From positions 3,879,501 to 3,943,500 of the forward strand of contig NZ_CP128540.1 in NCBI RefSeq assembly GCF_021283545.2: 64,000 nt of DNA, read 5' to 3'. A program made the translations under genes and the position numbers. Shown in pieces: positions 32,512 through 41,469 of the stretch (position 1 is its first letter; every line of letters starts with the position of its first letter). The notes beneath the pieces are model-generated. The model was not told the origin of the DNA, did not search any database, and saw only the letters and a program-made list of their open reading frames with translations. Source of the stretch: Pseudomonas alloputida (GTDB lineage Bacteria > Pseudomonadota > Gammaproteobacteria > Pseudomonadales > Pseudomonadaceae).

Positions 32512-33456
32512 CTATGGCGAACCCGCATGCCCGCCCTGCACCCCGAACTGCGACTGGCGCCACAACTCGAATACCCGGTTACGCAACCAGCGGTGCTCGG
32601 CCGAGGCCTGCAGGCGCTGGTGCCACACGACCCAGTAGCGCTGGCTGTGGTCGATGAAGCCCAGTGGTCGCCAGGCCAGGTCATGCAAACGGCTCAGTTG
32701 CCGGGCGATGTGCTCGGGGACCGTGGCCACGGCCTGACTGCTGGCAATCACTTGTACCGTGGCGCAGAAGAACGGCACTTCCAGGCTGACCCGCCGCTGC
32801 AGGCCCTGTGCACGCAAGTGCCGGTCGATGAAGCTGTCCTTGTCGCCACCGCCCGAAATGCGCACATGCTTGTACGCCAGGTAGTCGGCCTGGCTGAGCG
32901 CGGCCTGCGCGGCCAGCGGGTGATCCTGGCGCATCAGGCATACCGCGCGGTCCTCACCCAACAGCCGTCCGTGCAGGTTGGGCGGCGACTCGTCGAACAA
33001 GGTGGTCGCCAGGTCGATTTCTCCGCTGGCCAGCAAGGCGTACTGGCCGGCCTGCCAGGTGCGGTACTCCAGCGACACACCTGGCGCTTCGCGCTCCAGC
33101 GCCGCCACCAGCAGCGGCAGCATGTGCTCGGCCACATAGTCCGAAGCGGCCAGGCAGAACCGCCGCTCGCAGCGCGCCGGGTCGAAGATGGCGGGCTGGC
33201 GCAGCGCGTGCAGTTCTTCGAGCACCTGGCGCAAAGGCTCGACCAGGGCTTCGGCATGTTCGCTAAGCACATAACCACGCCCTTGGCGCACCAGCAACGG
33301 ATCATCGAAGGCTTCACGCAGGTGAGCCAGCTGCCGGCTCAGGGCCGATTGGCTGACACCCAGGCGCTCGGCCGCGTGGCTGAGGTTTTTAAGCTGCAAC
33401 AGGTGGTCGAGGGTGCGCAGGTGGGCGAGGCTGAGGGAGGCGAAGGTGGGGTTCAT
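32512..33456 (-). CDS. LysR-family transcriptional regulator
   Basis: This 314-residue protein has the N-terminal winged helix (LSHAAERLGVSQSALSRQLAHLREAFDDPLLVRQGRGYVLS) and a C-terminal effector domain. The helix-turn-helix pattern 'dpLLVR.g..y.lt' places it near the NodD/LinR-like group. It lies upstream of the decarboxylase gene on the same strand with a REP-like element between. It may therefore regulate that gene or be independent. Confidence 0.88.
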   Translation of the reverse strand: MNPTFASLSLAHLRTLDHLLQLKNLSHAAERLGVSQSALSRQLAHLREAFDDPLLVRQGRGYVLSEHAEALVEPLRQVLEELHALRQPAIFDPARCERRFCLAASDYVAEHMLPLLVAALEREAPGVSLEYRTWQAGQYALLASGEIDLATTLFDESPPNLHGRLLGEDRAVCLMRQDHPLAAQAALSQADYLAYKHVRISGGGDKDSFIDRHLRAQGLQRRVSLEVPFFCATVQVIASSQAVATVPEHIARQLSRLHDLAWRPLGFIDHSQRYWVVWHQRLQASAEHRWLRNRVFELWRQSQFGVQGGHAGSP

Positions 33457-33485
33457 GCAGGCTCCCTGCGGTGGAATTCAAGGGC

Positions 33486-33573
33486 CCTCTCGCGGGCAAG
33501 CCCGCTCTCACAGGGTTCTCACACGGTTCAGCATCGTGAAAAACCTGCGGGAGCGGGCTTGCCCGCGAACAGG
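33486..33573. repeat. Inverted pair of REP elements (BIME-like)
   Basis: TCGCGGGCAAGCCCGC (33490-33505) and its exact reverse complement GCGGGCTTGCCCGCGA (33553-33568) lie head to head, each with a CAGG end. They fill the gap between the LysR and YebC-like genes. Confidence 0.85.
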
Positions 33574-33593
33574 CCGCAACGCGGCCCCGACGA

Positions 33594-34307
33594 TTACTCG
33601 GTCAGGCCAACATAGACGTTCTGCACGTCATCGTGCTCGTCGATCGCCTCGAGAAACGCCTCGACCTCGGCCAACGCTTCAGCACTCAGGCTGGCCGCGC
33701 TTACCGGGTTTTTAGGGGTGTAACCAATTTTCGCCGCGGTCACGGTGAAACCATGCTCCGGCAGGGCCTTCTGCACCGCGTCCAGGTCGGTGGTGTCGGT
33801 AATGAACAGGGTCGAGCCCTCTTCTTCACCTTCCTCGAAGTCCTGGGCACCAGCTTCGATCGCGGCCATTTCCGGATCAGCGTCAGCGCTCGCAGGCGTG
33901 GCTTCGATCAGGCCTACATGGTTGAAGTCCCACGCTACCGAACCGCTGGCACCCAGCTGGCCCTTGCGGAACAGCACGCGGATCTGCGCGACGGTGCGGT
34001 TGATGTTGTCGGTCAGGCACTCGACGATCAGCGGCACCTGGTGCGGTGCGAAACCTTCGTAGCTCACCGCATGGTATTGCACGGCATCACCGTCCAGGCC
34101 AGCGCCCTTGCGGATTGCCCGATCCAGGGTCTCGCGGGTCATCGAAGCCTTCTTGGCTTGCACGATGGCCAGGCGCAGGCGCGGGTTCATGTCGGGATCG
34201 GCACCCGACTTGGCCGCGATCTGGATTTCCTTGGACAGCTTGCCCATGATCTTGCCTTTGGCATTGGCCGCTGTTTCTCTATGTTTGGCTTTCCACTGTG
34301 CGCCCAT
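33594..34307 (-). CDS. YebC/PmpR-family protein (paralogue group)
   Basis: This 237-residue protein keeps the YebC fold features: [59 protein letters not shown] and [29 protein letters not shown]. The start [11 protein letters not shown] differs from the MAGHSKWANIKHRK of the main YebC, so this is probably the second copy found in many pseudomonads (YeeN-like position). Members act as DNA-binding regulators, or in the translation of proline-rich stretches in recent work. The role of this copy is unknown. Confidence 0.85.
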
Positions 34308-34404
34308 GTCGACTCTCTTGTTTCAGCGGCCGGTTCAGGAAGCGACCGGCCAAAAGTGGGTGCATTTTATACGCCCTCGAGCATGGGATCGACAAGAAAT
34401 CTCA

Positions 34405-35796
34405 TCAGCCTTTATCGGCCTTGCCCGCCGCTGCGGCAAACCGCGCCAACCGCACGTCCAGCCTTCGCGGGCGCACACCACGATCTTCGGCCTGCTCCTT
34501 GCGGCGGATGGCATTGCGCACCATCAGCGAACCCAGGTAGCGGATCGGCTCGGGCGGGAACAGCCCCAGCGGCCCTTTGACCAGCGGCGACCGGGTCCAC
34601 GGGTTGTCCAGCCCCAGCGCCAGCGACGAAAGAATCTGCCCGCCCATGTGGCACGGGCCAACACCGCTGCCGGAGTAACCAAAGCCATAGAACACGTTGC
34701 CCTGCCCATCCAACCGACCAAAGAACGGCAGGCCGGTTACTGATCGATCGGACGGCCCGTTCCAGCTGGCCGCCAGTGGCACCTCGGCCAAGGCCGGGAA
34801 AAAGCCGCCAAGGCTTTCGCGCAGCAACCGCCGATACGGCGACGGCTGGTCGAATACCGGCAATATGCGCCCGCCATAGGCAAACGTGTTGCCGCCCTTG
34901 CCGAGCATCAGCCGGCCATCGGAGGTGTTGTGGTAGTAGTGCACGAAAATACGCGAGTCGAGCACGCTGATCCCGCTGTCCAGGCCGATCTGGCGCAGCA
35001 GCTCGGGGCACGGTTCGGTAATGACCATGTCGCTGGAAACGATCGCCACACTGCGCTCGAACTGCGGGAAGACGCGCGCCATCCAGGCATTGAGGCCCAG
35101 CACTACACGGTCGGCGCGCAGTGTGCCGTGGGCCGTGCGTACCTGCACCGGGGCGCCGTGCTCCAGGCCGGTCATGGCGGTGCCTTCGTAGAGGCGCACG
35201 CCGCGCTGCAAGGCCACCCGGCGCAGGCCGCGCACCAGTTTGCCCGGCTGCACGGTGGCGGCGGCCGGCGAGAACCAGCCCTCCAGGTGCCGTGCAGAAC
35301 CGGCCAGGCGCTGCACCTGCTCCAGCGGCAAGCGGCGGAACGAGTTGATGCCCTTGTGCTCCAGCGCGGCGATCACCGCGTCGGTGGCACCGACCTGGGC
35401 TGCGTTGGTGGCCGTGTACAGCGTGCCGTCCAGGCGGAAGTCGCAGTCGATGCCATTGGCCGCGCAGAACACCCCGATGTCTGTAATGCTGCGCTCCGAC
35501 TCACGCACCAGCCGCACCGCCTCCGCCCCCCCGAACAGGCGTTCGAGGGTGAAGTACTTGGCCGACCAGGACAACGCACAGCCCCCATTGCGGCCGCTGG
35601 CACCGGCACCACAGATGTCGGCCTCGATCAGCACCACATCCAGGGCCGGTACCGCTTCCTTGAGCATCAGCGCCGTCCACAGGCCGGTGTACCCACCGCC
35701 GACAATGCACACATCGCAACGGGTATCGCCTTGCAGCGGCGGGCATACCGCCTCCTGCGCAGAATCCAGGGCCTGTTGCAGCCAGAAGGGTCTCAT
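34405..35796 (-). CDS. FAD-dependent oxidoreductase, aminophosphonate-oxidoreductase-like
   Basis: The ATG at 35796 follows AAAGGA at good spacing and gives 463 residues; the in-frame upstream extension overlaps the transporter gene and is not real. The N-terminus MRPFWLQQALD, the FAD motif GGGYTG (33-38) and CGAGASGRNGG match DAO-type oxidases. They resemble in particular the putative aminophosphonate oxidoreductases (from memory TIGR03329). The likely reaction is oxidation of a C-N bond of a secondary amine or amino acid in the cytoplasm. The gene is 14 bp after the OPA-type transporter gene and probably in one operon with it. GamA/PuuB-like polyamine oxidases are the main alternative. Confidence 0.8.
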   Translation of the reverse strand: MRPFWLQQALDSAQEAVCPPLQGDTRCDVCIVGGGYTGLWTALMLKEAVPALDVVLIEADICGAGASGRNGGCALSWSAKYFTLERLFGGAEAVRLVRESERSITDIGVFCAANGIDCDFRLDGTLYTATNAAQVGATDAVIAALEHKGINSFRRLPLEQVQRLAGSARHLEGWFSPAAATVQPGKLVRGLRRVALQRGVRLYEGTAMTGLEHGAPVQVRTAHGTLRADRVVLGLNAWMARVFPQFERSVAIVSSDMVITEPCPELLRQIGLDSGISVLDSRIFVHYYHNTSDGRLMLGKGGNTFAYGGRILPVFDQPSPYRRLLRESLGGFFPALAEVPLAASWNGPSDRSVTGLPFFGRLDGQGNVFYGFGYSGSGVGPCHMGGQILSSLALGLDNPWTRSPLVKGPLGLFPPEPIRYLGSLMVRNAIRRKEQAEDRGVRPRRLDVRLARFAAAAGKADKG

Positions 35797-35810
35797 TCGC
35801 TCGCTTTCCT

Positions 35811-37127
35811 TTAAGTACGCAGTGGCTTGATTGCCATGCTGGTGTTCGGTGCCACGTCGGTGCCTTGCGCGCTGCTGGCCGGGCGGCTGTTCCAGTGCGG
35901 CAGCAACACCAGCGCCGAGAACAGCGCACAGCCCGCGAACACGATGAATACCGTGACGCCGTCGAAGTAACCCGGCAGCAGCCCACCCAGCACCGCGCCC
36001 ACCGAGCCACAGCCGTTGACAAAACCTGCTGCGGTGGCGCCGGCCTTGGCGGTGCCGAAGTCGATGGCTGCAGCGCCGCTGATCATCGAGTCCGGCCCGT
36101 ACAGGGTCAGGCCCATGACGAACAGCAAGGCCACCACCAGCAGCACGCTGCCGGTGTTCATGGCCGCCATGAACGCCGCCAATGTCACGGTCAGCAGCAC
36201 CAGGCTGATCACGCAGGCTGGCATGCGCCGGGCGCCAAACAGTTTGTCCGAGGCCAGGCCGATCATGATCGGGCCAAGCAGCCCGGCCAGTTCGAAAGCA
36301 GTCGGGATGATTGCCGCGCCCACTTTGCCCACCGAGGGCATCTGCTCGAAGACGATCACAGGGCCCCACAGCAAGATGGCGTAGCGCGCCGGCTTCAGCA
36401 GGAAGTACGCAAGGCCCAGGGTCAACACCGTGCGGTTGCGCAGGATCTCCCTCAGGGGTGCCCACACGCTGCACAGGTTGTCGGCCGGGGCCATGCTTTG
36501 CGGCTCGGGCTCAACCGCCGGCAAGCCGACGTCCTCGGGTTTGTTGCGCTGCAGGAAGAAGAACAGCACCGCCACCAGCGCCACCACGACCGCGCTGGAG
36601 AAGAACGCCGCGTGCCAGGTGCCCACCAGGGTGTAGGCCCACCAGCCCGCGAACGGCGAGGCCACCAGGCCGCCGAAGGCATAGCAGGAACTCCACAGGC
36701 CCAGCACCCGCCCGCGCTGCGAAGCCGGGAAGAAGCTGCCGATGTTCTTGCACAAGCCGGCCCAGCCGGTGGATTGCGCCAGGCCCTGTACCAGCATGCA
36801 GGTGGCGAAGATCGGGAAGGTTGCGTAACTGCCCATCACGACTGCCGCCGCCGCAGAAATCAGCAACCCGCCCAGCACCACCACGCGCGGGCCGAAGCGG
36901 TCGGCAAGCATGCCCCAGGTGAATTGGCCCACGGCATAGGCGGCCAGGTAGATGGCATCCAGGTTGGCCATGGCGGCCTTGTCGAGCATGAAGCCTGGGT
37001 CTTCGGCGATGCCCAGTTTGGCCACCGAGAAGGCTTTGCGGGTGAAGTAGAAGGCGGCGTAAGCCAGCCAGGTGATGGCGAAAATCTGAATGCGCCAGCG
37101 TTTGAACGCGGCTAGGGATTGATTCAT
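35811..37127 (-). CDS. OPA-family MFS transporter (organophosphate-type)
   Basis: This 438-residue twelve-helix protein begins FKRWRIQIFAITWLAYAAFYFTRKAFSVAK, the usual start of the GlpT/UhpT/PgtP organophosphate:phosphate antiporter group, with YAVGQFTWGMLADRFGPR as the loop 2-3 motif. The downstream oxidoreductase and the divergent LysR gene suggest uptake of a phosphonate or organophosphate. AGAGG precedes the ATG. Confidence 0.85.
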   Translation of the reverse strand: MNQSLAAFKRWRIQIFAITWLAYAAFYFTRKAFSVAKLGIAEDPGFMLDKAAMANLDAIYLAAYAVGQFTWGMLADRFGPRVVVLGGLLISAAAAVVMGSYATFPIFATCMLVQGLAQSTGWAGLCKNIGSFFPASQRGRVLGLWSSCYAFGGLVASPFAGWWAYTLVGTWHAAFFSSAVVVALVAVLFFFLQRNKPEDVGLPAVEPEPQSMAPADNLCSVWAPLREILRNRTVLTLGLAYFLLKPARYAILLWGPVIVFEQMPSVGKVGAAIIPTAFELAGLLGPIMIGLASDKLFGARRMPACVISLVLLTVTLAAFMAAMNTGSVLLVVALLFVMGLTLYGPDSMISGAAAIDFGTAKAGATAAGFVNGCGSVGAVLGGLLPGYFDGVTVFIVFAGCALFSALVLLPHWNSRPASSAQGTDVAPNTSMAIKPLRT

Positions 37128-37370
37128 GTAAGTCTGACCTCTTGCTCAAGTGTGCCGGCAGAATGTGAAGAAACGCCTGTCTTGTTCTTGTGTTACGCAC
37201 AGCGATGACGAGGCTGTCATCGGGTCAGGTGGCGCCGTGTGAGCGCCATGGCCTTGGCGGCATTCGTGGTGCCAGCGTCGGGCTGAAATCCATGGAAACA
37301 GTTGCTGTAAGATAAATAAAATCGATTTATCGTATTACACACATAAGCCCAGCTTGTTACTGAGGTCGTC

Positions 37371-38240
37371 ATGTCGGTTTCCCACGCTCAACTCAAGGCT
37401 TTCCACGCGGTGGCCGTGCACGGCAGCTTTACCCGCGCCGCTGAAAGGCTGTTTCTTACCCAGCCTGCGGTGTCCGACCAGGTACGCAAACTGGAGGAGC
37501 GCTTCGGCGTATTGCTGTTCCACCGCAACAAACGCTCGGTGCAGCTCACCGACCTTGGCGAGCGGCTGCTGGGCATCAGCCAGCGCCTGTTCGCCTGCGA
37601 GGCCGAAGCCCAGGAACTGCTGCACGACTCGCGTGCGCTGCAGACCGGCAGCCTGGTGCTGGCAGTGGATGCGCCGGTGCACGTGCTGCCGCAGATCGCC
37701 CGCTTCTGCCAGCGCTATCCAGGCATCCAGGTGAAGATCGAAACCGGCAATACCGACGAATCGCTGGCGCGGCTGTTCAGCTATCAGGCCGACCTGGCCC
37801 TGCTGGGGCGCGATGTCGACGATGAGCGCCTGCATTGCCTGCCGCTGCGTCGTGACCCGATGGTGGCGTTCGTTTCCCACAACCACCCATGGGCCAGCCG
37901 TGGCTCGATCAGCCTGGCCGACCTGGACGACACGCCACTGGTGCTGCGCGAGCCCGGCTCGGTGACGCGGCAGACGCTGGAGGAAGAGATGCAACGTGCC
38001 GGCCTGCGGATACGCGCAGCGATCCAGGTGGAAGGCCGGGAAGCGGCGCGTGAAGCGGTGGTGGTAGGCATTGGCGTGGGCGTGGTGTCGGCGGCGGAGT
38101 TCGGTGCCGATGCGCGGGTGTGTGCATTGCCGATCGTCGATTGCCAGCGGCATTTGACCGAGACCCTGGTGTGCCTGAGCGAGCAGCGTACGCGCCGGGT
38201 GGTGGCGACTTTCCTGCAGATGGTCGAGGAAGGGGTGTAG
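37371..38240 (+). CDS. LysR-family regulator, aminophosphonate-associated type
   Basis: This 289-residue LysR protein has LKAFHAVAVHGSFTRAAERLFLTQPAVSDQVRKLEERFGVLLFHR in the DNA-binding part. In the effector domain, LREPGSVTRQTLEEEM and GREAAREAVVVGIGVGVVSAAEFG are typical of regulators found with 2-aminoethylphosphonate genes (from memory TIGR03339). It is divergent from the transporter-oxidoreductase pair across 243 bp, which is the classical arrangement for control of that pair. Confidence 0.85.
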   Translation: MSVSHAQLKAFHAVAVHGSFTRAAERLFLTQPAVSDQVRKLEERFGVLLFHRNKRSVQLTDLGERLLGISQRLFACEAEAQELLHDSRALQTGSLVLAVDAPVHVLPQIARFCQRYPGIQVKIETGNTDESLARLFSYQADLALLGRDVDDERLHCLPLRRDPMVAFVSHNHPWASRGSISLADLDDTPLVLREPGSVTRQTLEEEMQRAGLRIRAAIQVEGREAAREAVVVGIGVGVVSAAEFGADARVCALPIVDCQRHLTETLVCLSEQRTRRVVATFLQMVEEGV

Positions 38241-38297
38241 GCCAGATCAGGCAACCCAACTATGCTGGGATAACCCCAATCCCCGGGCACCCAACCC

Positions 38298-38669
38298 ATG
38301 CTCTACCGCCTTGCCGCCGACACCCTGGTGCTGCTGCACCTGGCCTTCATCCTGCTGGTGCTGTTCGGCGGGCTGCTGGTGCTGCGCTGGCGCCCTGCCC
38401 TGTTGCTGCACTTGCCGGTCCTGGCCTGGGGCCTGGCGGTGGAGTGCCTGCACCTGGGCTGCCCGCTCACCACCTGGGAAAACCGCATGCGCAATGCCGC
38501 CGGTGACGCAGGTTACCAGGGCAGCTTCGTCGAGCACTACGTCTGGCAACTGATCTACCCCGCCGGCCTGACCCCGCAGATCCAGCTGCTGCTGGGCACC
38601 CTCGTGCTGGCGCTGAACCTCGGCATCTACAGCTACGTGGCCTGGCGCTGGCGCCGCCCTAGCGGGTAG
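38298..38669 (+). CDS. DUF2784 family small membrane protein
   Basis: This 123-residue protein has about four hydrophobic helices and the DUF2784 pattern LVLLHLAFILLVLFGGLL, HLPVLAWGLAVECLHLGCPLTTWEN and FVEHYVWQLIYP. The function is unknown. Its stop overlaps the end of the convergent methyltransferase gene by 11 bp. Confidence 0.85.
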   Translation: MLYRLAADTLVLLHLAFILLVLFGGLLVLRWRPALLLHLPVLAWGLAVECLHLGCPLTTWENRMRNAAGDAGYQGSFVEHYVWQLIYPAGLTPQIQLLLGTLVLALNLGIYSYVAWRWRRPSG

Positions 38670-39435
38670 CGATCACGAACAACCGCGGGAAGGGCAACAG
38701 GACCTTGCCATCAGAGGCTGGCGGATAATCGCGCTGCATGGCCTGCAGGTACATCTGCAGGAAGTCGGCCTGCTCCTGCTCATCAAGCCTGGCCAGATAA
38801 GGCCGCAACGCCGAGCCCTTGAACCATTCCACTACCGCTTCGGCGCCCCCCACCAACGGGTGATGATAGGTGGTGCGCCACACGTCCACCCGTGCGCACA
38901 GCGGGCTGAGCAAATCGTAGTAGAACGCCGCGTTGTGCCGTGGCGGCAGCTGCAAGTCGGCGAACTTCGCCGCCCAGGGGCCTTGGCTTGCGATCTCGCG
39001 CAACTGCCGGTGGGCCGGTTCGTCAAGGTTGTCCGGGGTCTGCACGGCCAGGCTGGCGCCTTCGCTGAGCTGGCGCACCAGGTGCGGATACAGCAAGGCG
39101 TGGTCAGGTACCCATTGCAGCGAGGCATTGGCCAGGATCAGGTCCTGCGGCTCGGGGGCAGTCCAGCCGGCAATGTCGGCAATGACCGTGCGCACACGCG
39201 GGATGCACAGCCGCTTGCGCTCACGGGCCTTGTCGATCATGTCCGGGTCGCTGTCCAGTGCCGTCACCTGGGCATCGGGGTAACGCTGCAGCAGCACTTC
39301 GGTCGAGTTGCCGGGGCCGCACCCCAGGTCGGTGGCGTGGCGCACCGGCCGTGGCGGGATGGCGGCAATCAGGTCGCGTACGGCGCGTGTGCGTTCGTCT
39401 TCGAACAGGGAATACTGGTTGGCGGACCAGGCCAT
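38659..39435 (-). CDS. tam: Trans-aconitate 2-methyltransferase
   Basis: ATG 39435 (MAWSANQYSLFEDERTR) gives 258 residues, the length of E. coli Tam, and matches its start. The SAM site ATDLGCGPGNSTEVL is followed by VTALDSD and LILANASLQWVPDH. The enzyme methylates trans-aconitate, a toxic by-product of the citric acid cycle, in the cytoplasm. A longer in-frame start at 39477 has no support. Confidence 0.88.
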   Translation of the reverse strand: MAWSANQYSLFEDERTRAVRDLIAAIPPRPVRHATDLGCGPGNSTEVLLQRYPDAQVTALDSDPDMIDKARERKRLCIPRVRTVIADIAGWTAPEPQDLILANASLQWVPDHALLYPHLVRQLSEGASLAVQTPDNLDEPAHRQLREIASQGPWAAKFADLQLPPRHNAAFYYDLLSPLCARVDVWRTTYHHPLVGGAEAVVEWFKGSALRPYLARLDEQEQADFLQMYLQAMQRDYPPASDGKVLLPFPRLFVIATR

Positions 39436-39549
39436 GTGCGGCTCCTTTGGGCGGACTATGTGCCTAGCATATGCCATCTGTCGCCCGGCGGGACGGTTGC
39501 GAACGGATTACGCCGGAACTGATCACCTGTGCTTGAAGTCAGTCCTTGC

Positions 39550-39729
39550 ATGCGCACGCCCGTGAAGACCTACATCGCCCTCGCCATCCTGGCCCTGATC
39601 GCTGCGGCAGCCCTGCTCGGTTCACCGTGGATGAACCAGCGTTTCCACATGCCCGCAGAAAAAGCCCAGGCCCAACAACGCGAAACGGCCGGGTCCCCAA
39701 GGGAGCCGGCCGTTTCCAGAGGCGAGTGA
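39550..39729 (+). CDS. Possible small membrane protein (59 aa)
   Basis: The frame starts MRTPVKTYIALAILALIAAAALL, a plausible single membrane segment, and ends with a hydrophilic tail. The last ~15 codons coincide with the inverted repeat at 39682-39716 and no clear ribosome site is seen, so it may be chance. No family was recognised. Confidence 0.3.
   Translation: MRTPVKTYIALAILALIAAAALLGSPWMNQRFHMPAEKAQAQQRETAGSPREPAVSRGE
39682..39716 (-). terminator. 11-bp hairpin after the amino-acid permease gene
   Basis: GAAACGGCCGG and CCGGCCGTTTC form a perfect 11-bp stem with a 13-nt loop, 17 bp downstream of the permease stop on the minus strand. The T-rich part is weak, GTTTCGCGTTG. Confidence 0.5.
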
Positions 39730-39732
39730 CGC

Positions 39733-41145
39733 TTAGTGCTGCTTGCTACCAGAGCGGATCTGGTGCACCACACCCATCGCCACCACGACCGCCGCAGCGA
39801 TACCGGTGGAAATGACCAGGATCTGGTAGTCAGGCATGAAGGCCATGGTGACCAGGGCAGCCACGATGAACGCGATCACCAGGTAGGTCAGCCACGGGAA
39901 CAGCCACATCTTCAGGCGTACTTCCTTGCCCTCGGCAATCAGCTTGCGGCGCATGCGCAGCTGCGAGAAGGCGATGACCAGGTACACCAGCAGGGCGATC
40001 ATGCCGGTGGTGTTCATCAGGGTGTCCAGCACGTCTTTCGGGCGCAGGGTCTCGCTGAAGTTGATCAATGCACATACCACGGCCACGGCGCACGAACCCA
40101 TGATCGCGTACACCGGTACACCGGTACCGGCGCGGGTGATCTTGAAGAACGACGGCGCGTCGCCACGCTGGGCCAGGGAGAACAGCATGCGCGAAGCGGT
40201 GTAGTGGCCGGAGATCAGGCAGCTGCTCACGGAAGTCAGCACCACGAAGTTCATCAACAGCTCGGCATACGGCACCCCCAGCAGCTCCAGGGTACGGCGA
40301 TAAGCGCCATAGCCAGAAACACCCAGGTGCGGGTCGTTCCACGGTACCAGGCAGACGATCAGGAAGATCGAGCCGACGTAGAACAGGCACACACGCCAGA
40401 CCACCGAGTTGGTCGCCTTGACGATCTGCGCAGCCGGGTCCTTGGCTTCGGAGGCCGCGATGGTAACGATTTCGGCGCCGAGGAAGGCGAACATCACCCC
40501 GAGCAAGGCACCGATCACAGTGGTGATGCCATTGGGCATGAAGCCTTCGGCGGTGAGGTGGCTGATGCCACGCACTTCACCGAACTGCCAGATGTTCATC
40601 ACGGCAGCCGTACACACGATCAGGAAGCAGACGATCGCAATCACCTTGATCAAGGCGAACCAGAACTCGAACTCACCGTAGTGCTTGACGTTGAAGAAGT
40701 TGACGGTGATCAGCAACAGGGTTGTGGCCAGCACGAACACGTTGACGCTGACGTCGGGGAAGAAGCCATGCAGGATCTTGCCCGCCACATAGGCTTCCCA
40801 GGCCATGAGGATGACCCAGTACCACCAGTACAGCCAGCCGATGGTAAAACCGGCCCAACGGCCAATGGCGCGGTCGGCGTAGGTCGAGAACGAGCCGGTG
40901 TCAGGCGAGGAAGTCGCCATTTCACCCAGCATGCGCATGATCAGCACCACCAGGATGCCGCCTGCCAGGTAGGCCAGGACAGCGGCTGGGCCGGCGCTGT
41001 GGATCACGCTGCCGGAACCGACGAACAAGGCGCCGCCGATAACCCCGGCGATCGACATCATCGTCAGGTGGCGCGACTTCAGCGAGGCACTGAGCTTGCT
41101 CTCGTGCCCGCTTTTCGCGGTGGTGGTTGTGGATGTTGCGTCCAT
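39733..41145 (-). CDS. Amino acid permease (AAT/APC family, GabP-like)
   Basis: This 470-residue, twelve-helix protein has the AAT start SRHLTMMSIAGVIGGALFVGSGSVIHSAGPAAVLAYL and EMATSSPDTGSFSTYADRAIG. The PDTGSF loop recalls GabP and AnsP-type importers of GABA or neutral amino acids. The divergent MocR-type regulator 324 bp away probably controls it, which points to an amine or amino-acid substrate handled by PLP chemistry. Confidence 0.88.
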   Translation of the reverse strand: MDATSTTTTAKSGHESKLSASLKSRHLTMMSIAGVIGGALFVGSGSVIHSAGPAAVLAYLAGGILVVLIMRMLGEMATSSPDTGSFSTYADRAIGRWAGFTIGWLYWWYWVILMAWEAYVAGKILHGFFPDVSVNVFVLATTLLLITVNFFNVKHYGEFEFWFALIKVIAIVCFLIVCTAAVMNIWQFGEVRGISHLTAEGFMPNGITTVIGALLGVMFAFLGAEIVTIAASEAKDPAAQIVKATNSVVWRVCLFYVGSIFLIVCLVPWNDPHLGVSGYGAYRRTLELLGVPYAELLMNFVVLTSVSSCLISGHYTASRMLFSLAQRGDAPSFFKITRAGTGVPVYAIMGSCAVAVVCALINFSETLRPKDVLDTLMNTTGMIALLVYLVIAFSQLRMRRKLIAEGKEVRLKMWLFPWLTYLVIAFIVAALVTMAFMPDYQILVISTGIAAAVVVAMGVVHQIRSGSKQH

Positions 41146-41469
41146 CAGTTGTGTACCCCGTGCTTCTTTTTATCCAAGGAAAACTGTGAAACCCCGATGG
41201 CTGGCGATTTCACCTGTACATCAGTGCTAATGCGGGCAGGATGGTGTGAATTACACACGCAGGCCTTCCATGGCGGCCTGCTGACGCGCCCCAGGGCGAC
41301 TGCCTGAGGCGAACTGAACATGCTTTATGTGGCGATATCCGACACCTAATGTAAAAATGTCCGACGCAGAGAGCCATGCACAGTGGCATGAATCTCGCAC
41401 TGCACTGTATAGGTCGCCCATGCAGTACACCCTGCAGACGCCAGGCGATACGCACCCTGAAGGCCCCGA
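41146..41469. promoter_or_regulatory. 324-bp divergent region, permease / MocR regulator
   Basis: The region contains the palindrome GTGTG-AATTA-CACAC at 41244-41258, a second one CATGC-ACAGTG-GCATG at 41376-41391, and two TCCGAC repeats between 41330 and 41370. MocR proteins often bind repeats in the divergent promoter. No gene is seen here. Confidence 0.45.

Noticed and set aside
35797..36474. N-terminal extension of the FAD oxidoreductase (689 codons in total)
   Set aside because: The extension overlaps the OPA transporter gene out of frame; family homology and the ribosome site place the start at 35796.
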